Notes: generated by a model from the sequence alone, not told the origin. DNA of 64,000 nucleotides from Rikenellaceae bacterium (GCA_015060045.1 SUZH01000003.1:167865-231864), one strand, 5' to 3'; positions 1-10,107 are shown, numbered from the stretch's first letter. Numbers and translations: made by a program.

Positions 1-1222
1 CAGCCACAGACTTACCGAGCGAGGTCTTACCCACACCCGGAGGGCCATAGAGGCAGAGAATCGGGGATTTCAAATCGCCCTTCAGTTTAATCACAGCCAG
101 GTGCTCCAGGATGCGGTCCTTGACCTCCTCCAAGCCGAAGTGGTCACGGTCAAGCTGCTCACGGGCAGCCTTCAGGTCGAGGTTATCCTCGGTGTACTCC
201 TCCCACGGCAGCTCCAACAGCAACTCCAGGTAGGTTATCTGCACCGTATATTCGGCCACGGCGGGGTTGATGCGTTCCAGCTTCTGCAGCTCCTTGCGGA
301 AGAGCTTACCCACCTCCTCGGGCCACTTCTTCTTCGCAGCAGCCTCCTCGAGGCGTTGCAGGTCGGCATCGTTCGTGTCGCCCAACTCCTCCTGGATCGT
401 GCGCATCTGCTGTTGCAGGTAATAGTCGCGCTGCTGCTTGTCGATCTCCTGTTTCACACGCTCCTGGATCTCGTTCTTCAGCTCGGCCAGTTGCTGCTCG
501 CGGATCAAAATCTCGAGTAACTTACGGGCACGGGCCAACAGACCGGGGGCCTCCAACAGTGCCTGACGATCCTCGTCGGCCAGCTCCATATTCGAGCAGA
601 TGAAGTTGATGATGCCGCGCTTCGAGTCGATATTCTTGATTGCAAAAGCGGCCTCCTTGGGCATCGAGGGGGAGATATTGATGATACCGAGGGCCGTGTC
701 GCGGATCGAATCCACCAGGGCCTCAAACTCCACGCTTTTCAGATCGGGCGTCGAGTCGCGCAGGGCACTCACACGCGCCTTGAAGTAGGGTTGCGTAGCA
801 ATATATTCATGCACCTCAATCTTCTGCAAGCCATTCAGGATGACCGTCAGGTTGCCGTTGGGCATCTCCAAAATCTTGATGATACGAGCCGCCGTACCTA
901 CGCGGTACATATCGGTCGGTGTGGGATCGTCCACCTCGCTCTCGCGCTGCAGGACTGCACCCAGCATACCCCCCTCCTGATTCACGGCACGCACCAAGGC
1001 GATCGACTTATCGCGTCCAACCGTGATGGGGGTGATGGCTCCCGGAAAGAGCACCGAGGAGCGCAACGTTAGAATAGGCAGAATCTCGGGGATCTCGACC
1101 TCCTCCTGCGGCTCATCGTCGCCCACGACGATCGGCACCACACGCTGACGGCCATCCGCCATCTCGCTCACGAGATTGGCATCCTCCAATTCAAAACTCT
1201 CTATTTTCGTCTTCTTACTCAT
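1..1222 (-). CDS. lon: ATP-dependent protease La (Lon), N-terminal part
   Basis: The gene reads leftwards from an ATG at 1222 and is cut by the window edge after about 407 codons. The N-terminal LON substrate-binding domain covers roughly residues 45-245 (motifs LRSSVLFPGAITPITVGR and YRVGTAARI are visible). A helical coiled region follows (QRDYYLQQQMRTIQEELG, then LLLELPWEEYTEDN). The AAA+ module starts with a Walker A motif GPPGVGKTSLG near residue 391, just before the edge. The order and motifs are those of cytosolic LonA, which degrades damaged and regulatory proteins. The Walker B motif and the Ser-Lys protease dyad lie outside the window. A TACCTTTG promoter box sits about 23 bases upstream of the ATG. 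Identity is secure; completeness cannot be judged. Confidence 0.97.
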   Translation of the reverse strand, partial: MSKKTKIESFELEDANLVSEMADGRQRVVPIVVGDDEPQEEVEIPEILPILTLRSSVLFPGAITPITVGRDKSIALVRAVNQEGGMLGAVLQRESEVDDPTPTDMYRVGTAARIIKILEMPNGNLTVILNGLQKIEVHEYIATQPYFKARVSALRDSTPDLKSVEFEALVDSIRDTALGIINISPSMPKEAAFAIKNIDSKRGIINFICSNMELADEDRQALLEAPGLLARARKLLEILIREQQLAELKNEIQERVKQEIDKQQRDYYLQQQMRTIQEELGDTNDADLQRLEEAAAKKKWPEEVGKLFRKELQKLERINPAVAEYTVQITYLELLLELPWEEYTEDNLDLKAAREQLDRDHFGLEEVKDRILEHLAVIKLKGDLKSPILCLYGPPGVGKTSLGKSVA

Positions 1223-1245
1223 AGTTTTCACACAATATAGCGCCA

Positions 1246-1253
1246 CAAAGGTA
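1246..1253 (-). promoter_or_regulatory. lon promoter -7 box
   Basis: On the minus strand this reads TACCTTTG, a perfect Bacteroidota -7 box (TAnnTTTG), 23 bases before the lon ATG. I see no good TTTG at the -33 position. Confidence 0.5.
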
Positions 1254-1296
1254 ACGTTTTTTCGTCGATTTTATTTTAACTTTGGCAGATTGTTAA

Positions 1297-1304
1297 TAAC
1301 TTTG
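1297..1304 (+). promoter_or_regulatory. valS promoter -7 box
   Basis: TAACTTTG matches the Bacteroidota -7 consensus. A second copy, TAACTTTG at 1277-1284, lies 20 bases upstream, so one may serve as the -33 TTTG region of a weak pair or as a second start. It would give a 5' leader of about 55 bases before valS at 1368. Confidence 0.5.
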
Positions 1305-1367
1305 CGCCTTAAATCGGCCATAAGCCGACCGAACGCAAGAAAAATAAACGTTTTATATTCATAAACT

Positions 1368-3992
1368 ATGCAAATCGCAGACAAATACACGCCCCAACAG
1401 TTGGAGGCCAAATGGTATCAGTCGTGGATCGACAAGGGTCTGTTCCACTCGGAGCCCGACCACCGCGAACCCTATACGATCGTGATTCCGCCCCCCAACG
1501 TGACGGGTATGCTCCACATGGGTCACATGCTTAACAACACGTTGCAGGATGTACTGATCCGTCGCGCCCGCATGTCGGGCAAGAATGCCTGCTGGGTGCC
1601 GGGCATGGACCACGCCTCGATCGCTACGGAGGCCAAAGTCGTAGCCATGCTCCACGAGCAGGGCATCGAGAAGGCCGACCTCACGCGTGAGGAGTTCCTG
1701 AAGTATGCCTGGGAGTGGAAAGAGAAGTATGGCGGCGTGATCCTCAAGCAGCTGCGCAAGCTGGGTGCTTCGTGCGACTGGGATCGTACCTGCTTCACGA
1801 TGGACGACGAGCGCACGGAAAGCGTGCTGCGTGTCTTCTGCGATCTGTACGAGAAGGGCAAGATCTACCGCGGTGTCCGCATGGTGAACTGGGACCCCTC
1901 GGCCAAGACGGCCCTGTCGGACGAGGAGGTAATCTTCAAGGAGTCGCACGGCAAGCTCTACTACCTGCGCTATAAGGTGGAGGGTTCGGACGAGGCGCTG
2001 ATCGTGGCCACGACCCGTCCGGAGACGATCTTAGGCGATACGGCCTTGTGCGTGAATCCCAACGACCCGCGCTACCAGCACCTTTCGAAGGATGCCCGCG
2101 TAATTGTACCGCTCGTAGGTCGCTCGATTCCCGTCATTCGCGACGAGTATGTCGATATCGAGTTCGGTACGGGCGCCCTGAAGGTAACCCCGGCACACGA
2201 CGTGAACGACTACATGCTGGGCGAGAAGTACAACCTCGAGACGATCGACATCTTCAACGACGATGGCACGATCAACGACAAGGTGGGTATCTATGTCGGC
2301 ATGGATCGCTTCGAGCTGCGCAAGCAGATCGAGAAGGATCTGCAGGAGGCCGAGCTGCTGGAGAAGACCGAGGACTACACGAACAACGTGGGCTACTCGG
2401 AGCGTACGGGTGTAGCGATCGAGCCGAAGCTCTCGATGCAGTGGTTCCTCTCGATGGAGGAGCTCGCCAAGCCCGCCACGAAGGCCGTGTTGGAGGATAT
2501 CATCCGTTTCGTTCCCGAGAAGTACAAGAACACCTACCGCCACTGGATGGAGAACATCAAGGATTGGTGCATCTCGCGTCAGCTGTGGTGGGGTCAGCGC
2601 ATTCCGGCCTACTACCTGCCGAAGGGTGGCTATGTGGTAGCCCTCACGGCCGAGGAGGCCTTGGAGAAGGCACGCGAGAAGACGGGCGATGAGACGCTCC
2701 AGCTGAGCGACCTGCGTCAGGACGAGGATGTGCTCGACACGTGGTTCTCGTCGTGGCTCTGGCCTATTTCGGTCTTCGACGGTATCCGTAACCCCGATAA
2801 CGAGGAGATCAAGTACTACTACCCGACGAACGACCTGGTGACGGGTCCCGATATCATCTTCTTCTGGGTAGCTCGTATGATCATGGCCGGTTACGAATAT
2901 CGCTCGGCCGAGCCCTTCCGCAATGTCTACTTCACGGGTATCGTCCGCGACAAGATCGGTCGCAAGATGTCGAAGCAGCTGGGCAACTCGCCCGATCCGC
3001 TCGACCTGATCGAGAAGTATGGCGCTGACGGTGTCCGTCTGGCGATGCTCATGTCTTCGTCGGCCGGTAACGACGTGATGTTCGATGAGGCACTCTGCGA
3101 GCAGGGTCGCAACTTCGGCAACAAGATCTGGAACGCCTACCGCCTCGTAAACGGTTGGGAGGTGAAGGAGATGGAGCCCTCGGAGTGCAACCGTCTGTCG
3201 GTAGCGTGGTTCGAGGAGAAGCTCTCGGAGACGCTCCGCGAGGTGGAGGCAGACTTCCGCCAATACCGCATCTCGGAGGCCTGCATGAGCCTCTACAAGC
3301 TCTTCTGGGATGAGTTCAGCGGCACCTACCTCGAAATGATCAAACCCGCCTACGGTCAGCCGATTGATGCCGTAACGATGGAGTCCACGAAGCGTTTCTT
3401 CAACGCCCTGATGCGTATGCTGCACCCCTTCATGCCCTTCATCACGGAGGAGATTTGGCAGGATCTCGCACCCCGCAAGGAGGAGGAGTCGATCTGCGTA
3501 GCCGCAATGCCGACCCCCAAGGAGGAGGAACCTTCGATGCTCGCCCGCTTCGAGCTGGCTCGTGAGGTGATCTCGGCTGTGCGCAACATCCGCAACCAGA
3601 AGAACCTCCCGCAGAAGGAGCAGCTGACGCTCAAGGTGGTGGAGGATGAGAACTACCCCGCGGAGTTTGCCCCCGTCGTTGCAAAGCTGGCCAACCTGAC
3701 CGCTATCGAGCCGACCACCGAGAAGGATCCGACGGCAGCCGCCTTTATCGTCAAGACGACGCAGTACTTCGTACCGCTGGCAGGCATGATCGACACGGAG
3801 GCCGAGGTGAAGAAGCTGGAGGAGGACCTGAAGTACTACGAGGGCTTCCTGAAGAGCGTCATGGCCAAGCTCTCGAACGAGCGTTTCGTACAGAATGCTC
3901 CCGAGAAGGTGGTTGCCAACGAGCGCGCCAAGCAGGCCGATGCCGAGGCCAAGATTACGGCCATCAAAGAGCAGCTTGCAGCTTTGAAATAG
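1368..3992 (+). CDS. valS: Valyl-tRNA synthetase
   Basis: This is an 874-residue class Ia aminoacyl-tRNA synthetase that charges tRNA-Val in the cytosol. The signature [16 protein letters not shown] near residues 39-54 contains the HIGH-type motif as HMGH. The second motif, [16 protein letters not shown], is near residue 532. The editing domain lies between them ([13 protein letters not shown], with [12 protein letters not shown]). The C-terminal end has the anticodon-binding helices and the charged coiled-coil tail ([21 protein letters not shown]) that is specific to ValRS among close relatives. The length matches the bacterial family. It stands in front of rnhA with about 90 bases between. 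No anomalies seen. Confidence 0.98.
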   Translation: MQIADKYTPQQLEAKWYQSWIDKGLFHSEPDHREPYTIVIPPPNVTGMLHMGHMLNNTLQDVLIRRARMSGKNACWVPGMDHASIATEAKVVAMLHEQGIEKADLTREEFLKYAWEWKEKYGGVILKQLRKLGASCDWDRTCFTMDDERTESVLRVFCDLYEKGKIYRGVRMVNWDPSAKTALSDEEVIFKESHGKLYYLRYKVEGSDEALIVATTRPETILGDTALCVNPNDPRYQHLSKDARVIVPLVGRSIPVIRDEYVDIEFGTGALKVTPAHDVNDYMLGEKYNLETIDIFNDDGTINDKVGIYVGMDRFELRKQIEKDLQEAELLEKTEDYTNNVGYSERTGVAIEPKLSMQWFLSMEELAKPATKAVLEDIIRFVPEKYKNTYRHWMENIKDWCISRQLWWGQRIPAYYLPKGGYVVALTAEEALEKAREKTGDETLQLSDLRQDEDVLDTWFSSWLWPISVFDGIRNPDNEEIKYYYPTNDLVTGPDIIFFWVARMIMAGYEYRSAEPFRNVYFTGIVRDKIGRKMSKQLGNSPDPLDLIEKYGADGVRLAMLMSSSAGNDVMFDEALCEQGRNFGNKIWNAYRLVNGWEVKEMEPSECNRLSVAWFEEKLSETLREVEADFRQYRISEACMSLYKLFWDEFSGTYLEMIKPAYGQPIDAVTMESTKRFFNALMRMLHPFMPFITEEIWQDLAPRKEEESICVAAMPTPKEEEPSMLARFELAREVISAVRNIRNQKNLPQKEQLTLKVVEDENYPAEFAPVVAKLANLTAIEPTTEKDPTAAAFIVKTTQYFVPLAGMIDTEAEVKKLEEDLKYYEGFLKSVMAKLSNERFVQNAPEKVVANERAKQADAEAKITAIKEQLAALK

Positions 3993-4040
3993 TCCACCAC
4001 GTGAGAAAGGAAGATTGGGGGGACGACACAAGGTCGCTCA

Positions 4041-4078
4041 CCCCAATTTTTAATTTTGAATTCTAAATTTTGAATTTG
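4041..4078. repeat. Dispersed AT-rich intergenic motif, copy 1
   Basis: A short AT-only stretch built from GAATTCTAAATT and TTTTGAATT words separates valS from rnhA. Very similar stretches recur at about 6529-6567, 43376-43411 and 58208-58242, always between genes. Function unknown. Confidence 0.5.
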
Positions 4079-4084
4079 CAACGC

Positions 4085-4540
4085 ATGTTGCCAATCACGA
4101 TCTATACCGACGGTTCGTCGCTGGGCAATCCCGGGCCCGGAGGCTTCGGGTGTGTCCTGCTGGCAGGGCCTTACCGCAAGGAGATCGCCCAGGGTTACCG
4201 ACTCACGACCAACAACCGCATGGAGCTCATGGCCGTCTGCGTGGCGTTGGAGGCACTCAAAAACGAGGGCTCGGAGGTGACCCTCTACTCCGACTCGAAG
4301 TATGTGATCGACGCCGTCACCAAGGGGTGGGTCTTCGGCTGGGAGAAGAAGCGCTTCCAGGGCAAGAAGAACCCCGACTTGTGGATGCGTTTCTTGAGGA
4401 TTTATCGTCGCCATCGCGTCCGTTTTGTTTGGGTCAAAGGCCATGCCGAGACCGTCGAAAACAATCGTTGCGACCAGCTGGCCGTAGCAGCTGCAGGTGG
4501 TCAAAATCTCCTCGAAGATTGCGGATATCAACCCGAATAG
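4085..4540 (+). CDS. rnhA: Ribonuclease HI
   Basis: A 151-residue protein with the RNase H fold; it cleaves the RNA strand of RNA-DNA hybrids. The four acidic catalytic residues are all recognisable: Asp in ITIYTDGSSLGNPGPGG at the N-terminus, Glu in NNRMELMAV, Asp in LYSDSKYVID and Asp in the final ENNRCDQLA segment, with the conserved His of VKGHAETVE before it. I use the ATG at 4085. An in-frame TTG at 4070 would add five residues but lies inside an AT-rich repeated spacer. The segment WVFGWEKKRFQGKKNPDLW is the basic handle region found in E. coli-type RNase HI. Confidence 0.95.
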   Translation: MLPITIYTDGSSLGNPGPGGFGCVLLAGPYRKEIAQGYRLTTNNRMELMAVCVALEALKNEGSEVTLYSDSKYVIDAVTKGWVFGWEKKRFQGKKNPDLWMRFLRIYRRHRVRFVWVKGHAETVENNRCDQLAVAAAGGQNLLEDCGYQPE

Positions 4541-4549
4541 GGGTCCCAA

Positions 4550-4581
4550 TTTGGAAAAAGCACTTTTTATTGGTATATTTG
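4550..4581 (+). promoter_or_regulatory. Promoter of the MsbA-like exporter
   Basis: TTTG at 4550-4553, a 20-base spacer and TATATTTG at 4574-4581 match the Bacteroidota sigma-ABfr promoter in both boxes and spacing. The ATG follows 25 bases later. Confidence 0.7.
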
Positions 4582-4606
4582 TTGAATAACAAAGCTACAT
4601 CCCGAC

Positions 4607-6436
4607 ATGTTTAAGACCTACCTTCGACTCTTGGGCTTTGCCCGCCCGATCGAAAAGTACGCCATACCCTACTTCTTCTACTCGCTCTTCTACGCGGTGT
4701 TCAACTCGCTGACCTTCGTGCTGATCGTCCCGATCATGAACACGATGTTCGACCCCGACTATACCTTTGAGCGGGTAACCCAGCTGCCGCCGTTTGAAAT
4801 GAACACGGAGTACCTCACGACCTTCTTCAACTACATGTACTCGATGATCTACCCCGAGTACGATCGCCAAAAGGTACTTATCATGCTGGCTCTGTTCACG
4901 ATCTTCATCAGTTTCCTGAGCAACCTCTTCCGCTACCTCGGAGCCTGGACCGTGGAGTCGATGCGTGCCCGCACCCTGCAGCGCATGCGCGATGCGATGT
5001 TCTCGCGCGTGATGGATATGCACGTAGGTTACTTCAGCGACCAGCAGAAGGGCGACATCATCTCGCGCATCACGGCCGACGTGAATGTCGTGCAGTTCTG
5101 CATCACGAATACCCTCTTGGTGGCCTTCCGCGAGCCGTTCCTCATCATCGGTTATATCGCCATGATGATCATGCTCTCGTGGGAACTGTCGATCTTCTCG
5201 GTGCTGTTCCTGCCGTTGGTGGCACTGCTCATTGGTAGCATCGTGAAGCGTCTACGCCATCCGGCACGCACCAACCAACAGCGTCTGGGTGAGATGGTTT
5301 CGGCTCTCGACGAGTCGCTGGCAGGTGTGAAGGTGATCAAGAGCTACAACGCCACGGACTATGTCAAGAAGAACTTCTACGGCATCAACTCCGACGTCGC
5401 GGAGTTGACCCTCTCGATGGCGCGTCGCCAGCAGTTGGCCTCGCCGATGAGCGAGTTCCTCGGCATCGCAGCCGTGGGTGTGGTGCTGGTCTTTGGCGGT
5501 ATTTTGGTCGGCAACGGATCGCTCGACCCGGGTTCGTTCATCGCCTTCGTGGCGATCTTCTCGCAGATCACCCGCCCCGTGCGCCACTTCGTGGATCAAT
5601 TTGCCAACATCAACCAGGGTATTGCAGCAGGTGAGCGTATCTTCGAGATCATCGACTCGGTACCCGCGATCGAAGATAAACCGAATGCCCGCAAGTTCGA
5701 AGGGCTCAAGAAGAGTATCGAATTCCGCAATGTACACTTCTCGTATGACGGTCAGCGTGAGGTAATTGAGAGTGTTTCGTTTGAGATTAAGCGCGGGGAG
5801 ACCGTGGCCCTCGTAGGTCCGTCGGGGGGTGGTAAATCGACCCTCTCGGAGCTCATTCCGCGCTTCTACGACCCGCAGGTAGGCGAGATTCTGATTGACG
5901 GCGTGCCCCTGGCGGCCTACACGCAGGAGTCGCTCCGCGAGCACCTGAGCATCGTGGCGCAGGAGACCGTCCTGTTCAACGACACGATCGAGGGGAACCT
6001 TCGCATGGGTAAACCCACAGCCACGCACGAGGAGATCGTAGCGGCAGCCCGCGTAGCCAATGCCCACGACTTTATCGAGCAGGCTCCCGAGGGGTATCAA
6101 ACCAACATCGGCGACCGAGGCTCGAAACTCTCGGGCGGTCAGCGTCAGCGCCTTTCGATTGCCCGTGCCGTGCTGAAGAATCCCGAAATTCTGATTCTCG
6201 ACGAGGCCACCTCGGCCCTCGATACCGAGAGCGAGAAGCTGGTGCAGGAGGCACTGAATAAGCTCCTCAAGGGACGTACGTCGGTAGTCATCGCCCACCG
6301 TCTCTCGACGATCCAGGATGCCGATCGTATCCTCGTAGTGAGCGAAGGCCGCATTGCCGAGCAGGGTACGCACGACGAGCTGGTCAAGAAGGGAGGCATC
6401 TACGCCCACCTGATCGAGATGCAGAGCTTCGCATAA
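4607..6436 (+). CDS. ABC exporter, permease fused to ATPase (MsbA-like)
   Basis: A 609-residue half-transporter of the type that works as a homodimer in the inner membrane. Residues about 20-340 hold six predicted membrane segments of the type I exporter fold. The nucleotide-binding domain follows: Walker A GPSGGGKST near residue 404, signature LSGGQRQRLSIARAVL near 508, Walker B ILILDEATSALD near 529, and the H-loop histidine in VIAHRLSTI. Family members flip lipid A-core (MsbA), other lipids or drugs. The presence of lptE, an OstA-like gene and a heptosyltransferase-like gene in the same window makes lipid A export the best guess, but substrate cannot be read from sequence. It has its own promoter and is followed by a long perfect inverted repeat. 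Confidence 0.9.
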   Translation: MFKTYLRLLGFARPIEKYAIPYFFYSLFYAVFNSLTFVLIVPIMNTMFDPDYTFERVTQLPPFEMNTEYLTTFFNYMYSMIYPEYDRQKVLIMLALFTIFISFLSNLFRYLGAWTVESMRARTLQRMRDAMFSRVMDMHVGYFSDQQKGDIISRITADVNVVQFCITNTLLVAFREPFLIIGYIAMMIMLSWELSIFSVLFLPLVALLIGSIVKRLRHPARTNQQRLGEMVSALDESLAGVKVIKSYNATDYVKKNFYGINSDVAELTLSMARRQQLASPMSEFLGIAAVGVVLVFGGILVGNGSLDPGSFIAFVAIFSQITRPVRHFVDQFANINQGIAAGERIFEIIDSVPAIEDKPNARKFEGLKKSIEFRNVHFSYDGQREVIESVSFEIKRGETVALVGPSGGGKSTLSELIPRFYDPQVGEILIDGVPLAAYTQESLREHLSIVAQETVLFNDTIEGNLRMGKPTATHEEIVAAARVANAHDFIEQAPEGYQTNIGDRGSKLSGGQRQRLSIARAVLKNPEILILDEATSALDTESEKLVQEALNKLLKGRTSVVIAHRLSTIQDADRILVVSEGRIAEQGTHDELVKKGGIYAHLIEMQSFA

Positions 6437-6450
6437 CGGAATAACATCGC

Positions 6451-6503
6451 AACAAAGTAACAGCGTAACAGGGAGTACACCTTCGTTACGCTGTTACTTT
6501 GTT
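6451..6503. repeat. 19-bp perfect inverted repeat after the exporter gene
   Basis: Arms AACAAAGTAACAGCGTAAC (6451-6469) and its exact reverse complement (6485-6503) flank a 15-base loop, starting 15 bases after the stop codon. There is no T-run directly after it, so it is not a classical terminator on the plus strand. It may still stop transcription or protect the mRNA end. Confidence 0.75.
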
Positions 6504-6528
6504 ACGAAAGGTTACTCCTAAGCCTTTG

Positions 6529-6567
6529 ATAAATAATTTTGAATTTTGAATTCTAAATTCTGAATTA
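6529..6567. repeat. Dispersed AT-rich intergenic motif, copy 2
   Basis: TTTTGAATT and GAATTCTAAATT words as in copy 1, here running straight into the ileS promoter box. Confidence 0.5.
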
Positions 6568-6573
6568 TATTCG

Positions 6574-6581
6574 TATCTTTG
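6574..6581 (+). promoter_or_regulatory. ileS promoter -7 box
   Basis: TATCTTTG is a perfect -7 box 40 bases before the ileS ATG. The nearest upstream TTTG (6545-6548) is 25 bases away, longer than usual. Confidence 0.55.
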
Positions 6582-6621
6582 TCCGTTAAAGCAGAAAACG
6601 ATTAAAAAACACGATACAACC

Positions 6622-9600
6622 ATGAAATTCAAGGAGTACAAAGGCTTGGATTTAGCCCAAGTTGCCGATGAGGTGCTCGCCCGTTGGGACGAGGACAACA
6701 CCTTCGAAAAGAGTCTCTCGACCCGCGAGGGACACCCCTCGTTTGTCTTCTTTGAGGGTCCCCCCTCGGCCAACGGTATGCCGGGTATTCACCACGTCAT
6801 GGCTCGCACGATCAAGGATGTCTTCTGCCGCTACAAGACGCAGCAGGGCTTCCAGGTGCACCGCAAGGCGGGTTGGGATACGCACGGTCTTCCGGTGGAG
6901 TTGGGCGTAGAGAAGAAGCTCGGCATCACGAAGGAGGCGATCGGCAAGACGATCTCGATCGAGGAGTACAACCGCACCTGCCGCGAGGCGGTGATGGAGT
7001 TCACGGGCGTGTGGGAGGATCTCACGCGCAAGATGGGCTACTGGGTCAATATGCAGGACCCCTACATCACCTACGACAACAAGTACATCGAGACCCTGTG
7101 GTGGATGCTCAAGCAGCTCTACGAGAAGGGCCTGCTGTATAAGGGTTACACGATTCAGCCCTACTCCCCCGCAGCCGGTACGGGTCTCTCGTCGCACGAG
7201 CTGAACCAGCCGGGTTGCTACCGCGACGTGAAGGATACGACGATGGTGGCGCAGTTCAAGATGGTTGATCCGAAGCCCGAGATGGCCAAGTGGGGTACAC
7301 CCTACTTCATCGCTTGGACGACGACCCCCTGGACGTTGCCCTCGAACACGGCCCTCTGCGTAGGCCCGAAGATCGACTACGTGGCCGTCGAGACCTTCAA
7401 CGGTTACACGGGCGAGAAGATCACGGTGGTCCTGGCCAAGGATCTCGTGAAGAACCACTTCAACCCGAAGGCTGCCGACCTGAAGTTGGAGGATTACAAG
7501 GCGGGCGACAAGCTCATCCCCTACCGCGTGGTGGGCGAGTACAAGGGTACGGATCTCGTCGGCATGCGCTACGAGCAACTCATTCCCTGGGTGAAGCCCG
7601 TGGAGATGATTTCGGACAAGGAGTGGCAGGTAGCCTCGGAGAAGGCCTTCCGCGTTATTCCGGGTGACTACGTAACGACCGAGGATGGTACGGGTATCGT
7701 ACACATCGCCCCGACGTTTGGTGCCGATGATGCCTTCGTGGCACGTGCTGCAGGCGTTCCGGCCCTCTACCTCATTAACAAGCGCGGTGAGACGCGCCCG
7801 ATGGTCGACCTGACGGGTAAGTTCTACCTCACGGAGGAGCTGGACGAGCAGTTCGTCAAGGAGTGTGTCGATATGGCTACCTATGGCGAGTATGCAGGTC
7901 GCTACGTGAAGAACGCCTACGATCCGCAGTTCAACCCCGATGGCAAGTATGACGAGAAGGCCGCTGCGGCTGCCGAGACGCTCGATGTCTATATCGCCAT
8001 CCGACTCAAGGAGGTCAACAAAGCCTTCAAAATCGAGAAGCATGTACACAACTACCCCCACTGCTGGCGCACGGATAAGCCGGTGTTGTACTACCCGCTC
8101 GACTCGTGGTTCATCCGCTCGACGGCGATGAAGGAGCGCATGATGGAGCTCAACAAGACGATCCAGTGGAAGCCCGAATCGACCGGTACGGGTCGCTTTG
8201 GCAAGTGGCTGGAGAATCTGAACGATTGGAACCTCTCGCGCTCGCGCTTCTGGGGCACACCGCTCCCGATCTGGGCTACGGAGGATCGCTCGGAGGTGCG
8301 CTGCATCGGTTCGGTGGAGGAGCTCATCGCCGAGATCGAGAAGTCGATCGCAGCGGGTCACATGACCGAGAATCCCTTCCCCAACTTCAAGGTGGGCGAC
8401 ATGTCGAAGGAGAACTACTCGGTCGAGAACATCGACCTGCACCGTCCCTATGTGGATAATATCATCCTCACCTCGTCGAAGGGTGAGCCGATGCGCCGCG
8501 ATACGGACCTGATCGACGTATGGTTCGATTCGGGAGCCATGCCCTATGCCCAGCAGCACTACCCCTTTGAGAAGAAGGAGGGCTTCACGGAGGTCTACCC
8601 CGCCGACTTTGTGGCCGAGGGTGTAGATCAGACGCGCGGTTGGTTCTTCACGCTCCACGCGCTGGCTACGATGCTCTTCGACTCGGTGGCCTTCAAGCAC
8701 ATCATCTCGAATGGCCTGGTGCTTGACAAGAACGGCAACAAGATGTCGAAGCGCCTGGGTAATGCCGTCGATCCGTTTGAGGTGCTCAAGACCTACGGTG
8801 CCGACGCTACGCGCTGGTACATGATCTCGAACTCGCAGCCGTGGGATAACCTGAAGTTCGACGTCGAGGGTGTGAAGGAGGTACGCAACAAGTTCTTCGG
8901 CACACTCTACAACACCTACTCATTCTTTGCCCTCTACGCCAATGTGGATGGCTTCACGGGTCGTGAGGAGGAGATCGCCATCGAGCGCCGACCGGAGATC
9001 GACCGCTGGATTCTCTCGGAGCTCAACTCGCTCGTCAAGACCGTGACGCGCTACCTGGAGGATTACGATCCGACACCCGCCGCACGCGCCATCCAGGAGT
9101 TTGTCGATCGCAACCTCTCGAATTGGTATGTTCGTCTGAACCGCAAGCGTTTCTGGGGTGGTGAGATGACCGAGGATAAGCTGGCTGCTTACCAGACCCT
9201 CTACACCTGTTTGGAGACGGTCGTAAAGCTCGCAGCACCGTTTGCCCCCTTCATTGCGGATCGCATCTTCACGGACCTGAATGCCGTGAGTGGTCGCCAC
9301 GCGGAGTGCTCGGTACACGTGGCCGACTTCCCGAAGGCCGACGAGGGGCTGATCAACCGCGACCTGGAGGAGATGATGGCCATCGCCCAGCAGCTCACCT
9401 CGATGACCCTCGCCCTGCGCCGCAAGGTGTCGATCAAGGTGCGCCAGCCGCTGCAGAAGATCATGATCCCCGTCCTGGATCAGGCCATGGCCGCCCACAT
9501 CGAGGCGATCAAAACGCTCGTAGAGAATGAGGTAAACGTGAAGTCGATCGAGCTGCTGCACGACACGGCAGGCATCATCACGAAGCATATCAAGCTCAAC

Positions 9601-10107
9601 TTCAAGAACTTCTGTACGCGCTACGCCCGCTACTCGAAGCAGATGGCTGCCCTCTTGGCTTCGTTCACGCAGGAGCAGATCACCGCGATCGAGACCTCGG
9701 AGGAGAGCCGCATCACGATCGATGGCGAGGAGCTGACCGTAACGTCTGCCGATTTCATCATCACGTCGGAGGATATGCCGGGCTGGTTGGTAGCCACCGA
9801 AGGTAAGCTGACCGTAGCGCTCGACATCACCGTCACCGAGGAGCTCAAGCGTGAGGGCGTAGCCCGCGAGCTGGTAAACCGCATCCAGAACATTCGCAAG
9901 GAGGCCGACTTCGCCGTGACGGACAAGATCCGTGTCGAGATCGAGGCCAAGGAGGCCGTGGTCGATTCGCTCGCCGTATGGGCCGACTTCGTGGGTCAGC
10001 AGACGCTCGCCCTCGAGGTGAAGGCCGTAGCCGAGCCGACGGGTGCCGTGGTCATGGATAGCGACCTGGACGAGGAGCCGCTTAAGATTGCCGTAACGCG
10101 CCTGTAG
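6622..10107 (+). CDS. ileS: Isoleucyl-tRNA synthetase, IleRS2 type with GxHH signature
   Basis: An 1161-residue class Ia synthetase that charges tRNA-Ile. The N-terminal block FEGPPSANGMPGIHHVMAR is followed by KAGWDTHGLPVELGVEKKLG, which is the Thermus/eukaryote-like IleRS2 style, not the E. coli style. The usual HIGH motif is Gly55-Ile-His-His58, so its first and third positions are swapped. KMSKRLGN is near residue 707. The editing domain carries AWTTTPWTLPSNTA and GTGIVHIAPTFGADD. The C-terminal half has the anticodon-binding helices and the long IleRS2 tail. IleRS2 enzymes tolerate mupirocin as a class. The gene is complete and in a normal housekeeping setting. Confidence 0.97.
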   Translation: MKFKEYKGLDLAQVADEVLARWDEDNTFEKSLSTREGHPSFVFFEGPPSANGMPGIHHVMARTIKDVFCRYKTQQGFQVHRKAGWDTHGLPVELGVEKKLGITKEAIGKTISIEEYNRTCREAVMEFTGVWEDLTRKMGYWVNMQDPYITYDNKYIETLWWMLKQLYEKGLLYKGYTIQPYSPAAGTGLSSHELNQPGCYRDVKDTTMVAQFKMVDPKPEMAKWGTPYFIAWTTTPWTLPSNTALCVGPKIDYVAVETFNGYTGEKITVVLAKDLVKNHFNPKAADLKLEDYKAGDKLIPYRVVGEYKGTDLVGMRYEQLIPWVKPVEMISDKEWQVASEKAFRVIPGDYVTTEDGTGIVHIAPTFGADDAFVARAAGVPALYLINKRGETRPMVDLTGKFYLTEELDEQFVKECVDMATYGEYAGRYVKNAYDPQFNPDGKYDEKAAAAAETLDVYIAIRLKEVNKAFKIEKHVHNYPHCWRTDKPVLYYPLDSWFIRSTAMKERMMELNKTIQWKPESTGTGRFGKWLENLNDWNLSRSRFWGTPLPIWATEDRSEVRCIGSVEELIAEIEKSIAAGHMTENPFPNFKVGDMSKENYSVENIDLHRPYVDNIILTSSKGEPMRRDTDLIDVWFDSGAMPYAQQHYPFEKKEGFTEVYPADFVAEGVDQTRGWFFTLHALATMLFDSVAFKHIISNGLVLDKNGNKMSKRLGNAVDPFEVLKTYGADATRWYMISNSQPWDNLKFDVEGVKEVRNKFFGTLYNTYSFFALYANVDGFTGREEEIAIERRPEIDRWILSELNSLVKTVTRYLEDYDPTPAARAIQEFVDRNLSNWYVRLNRKRFWGGEMTEDKLAAYQTLYTCLETVVKLAAPFAPFIADRIFTDLNAVSGRHAECSVHVADFPKADEGLINRDLEEMMAIAQQLTSMTLALRRKVSIKVRQPLQKIMIPVLDQAMAAHIEAIKTLVENEVNVKSIELLHDTAGIITKHIKLNFKNFCTRYARYSKQMAALLASFTQEQITAIETSEESRITIDGEELTVTSADFIITSEDMPGWLVATEGKLTVALDITVTEELKREGVARELVNRIQNIRKEADFAVTDKIRVEIEAKEAVVDSLAVWADFVGQQTLALEVKAVAEPTGAVVMDSDLDEEPLKIAVTRL

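Noticed and set aside
2031..4031. Long open frame antisense to valS
   Set aside because: It mirrors the third-position GC bias of valS, has a Leu/Arg/Val-rich composition with no motif, and valS is certain.
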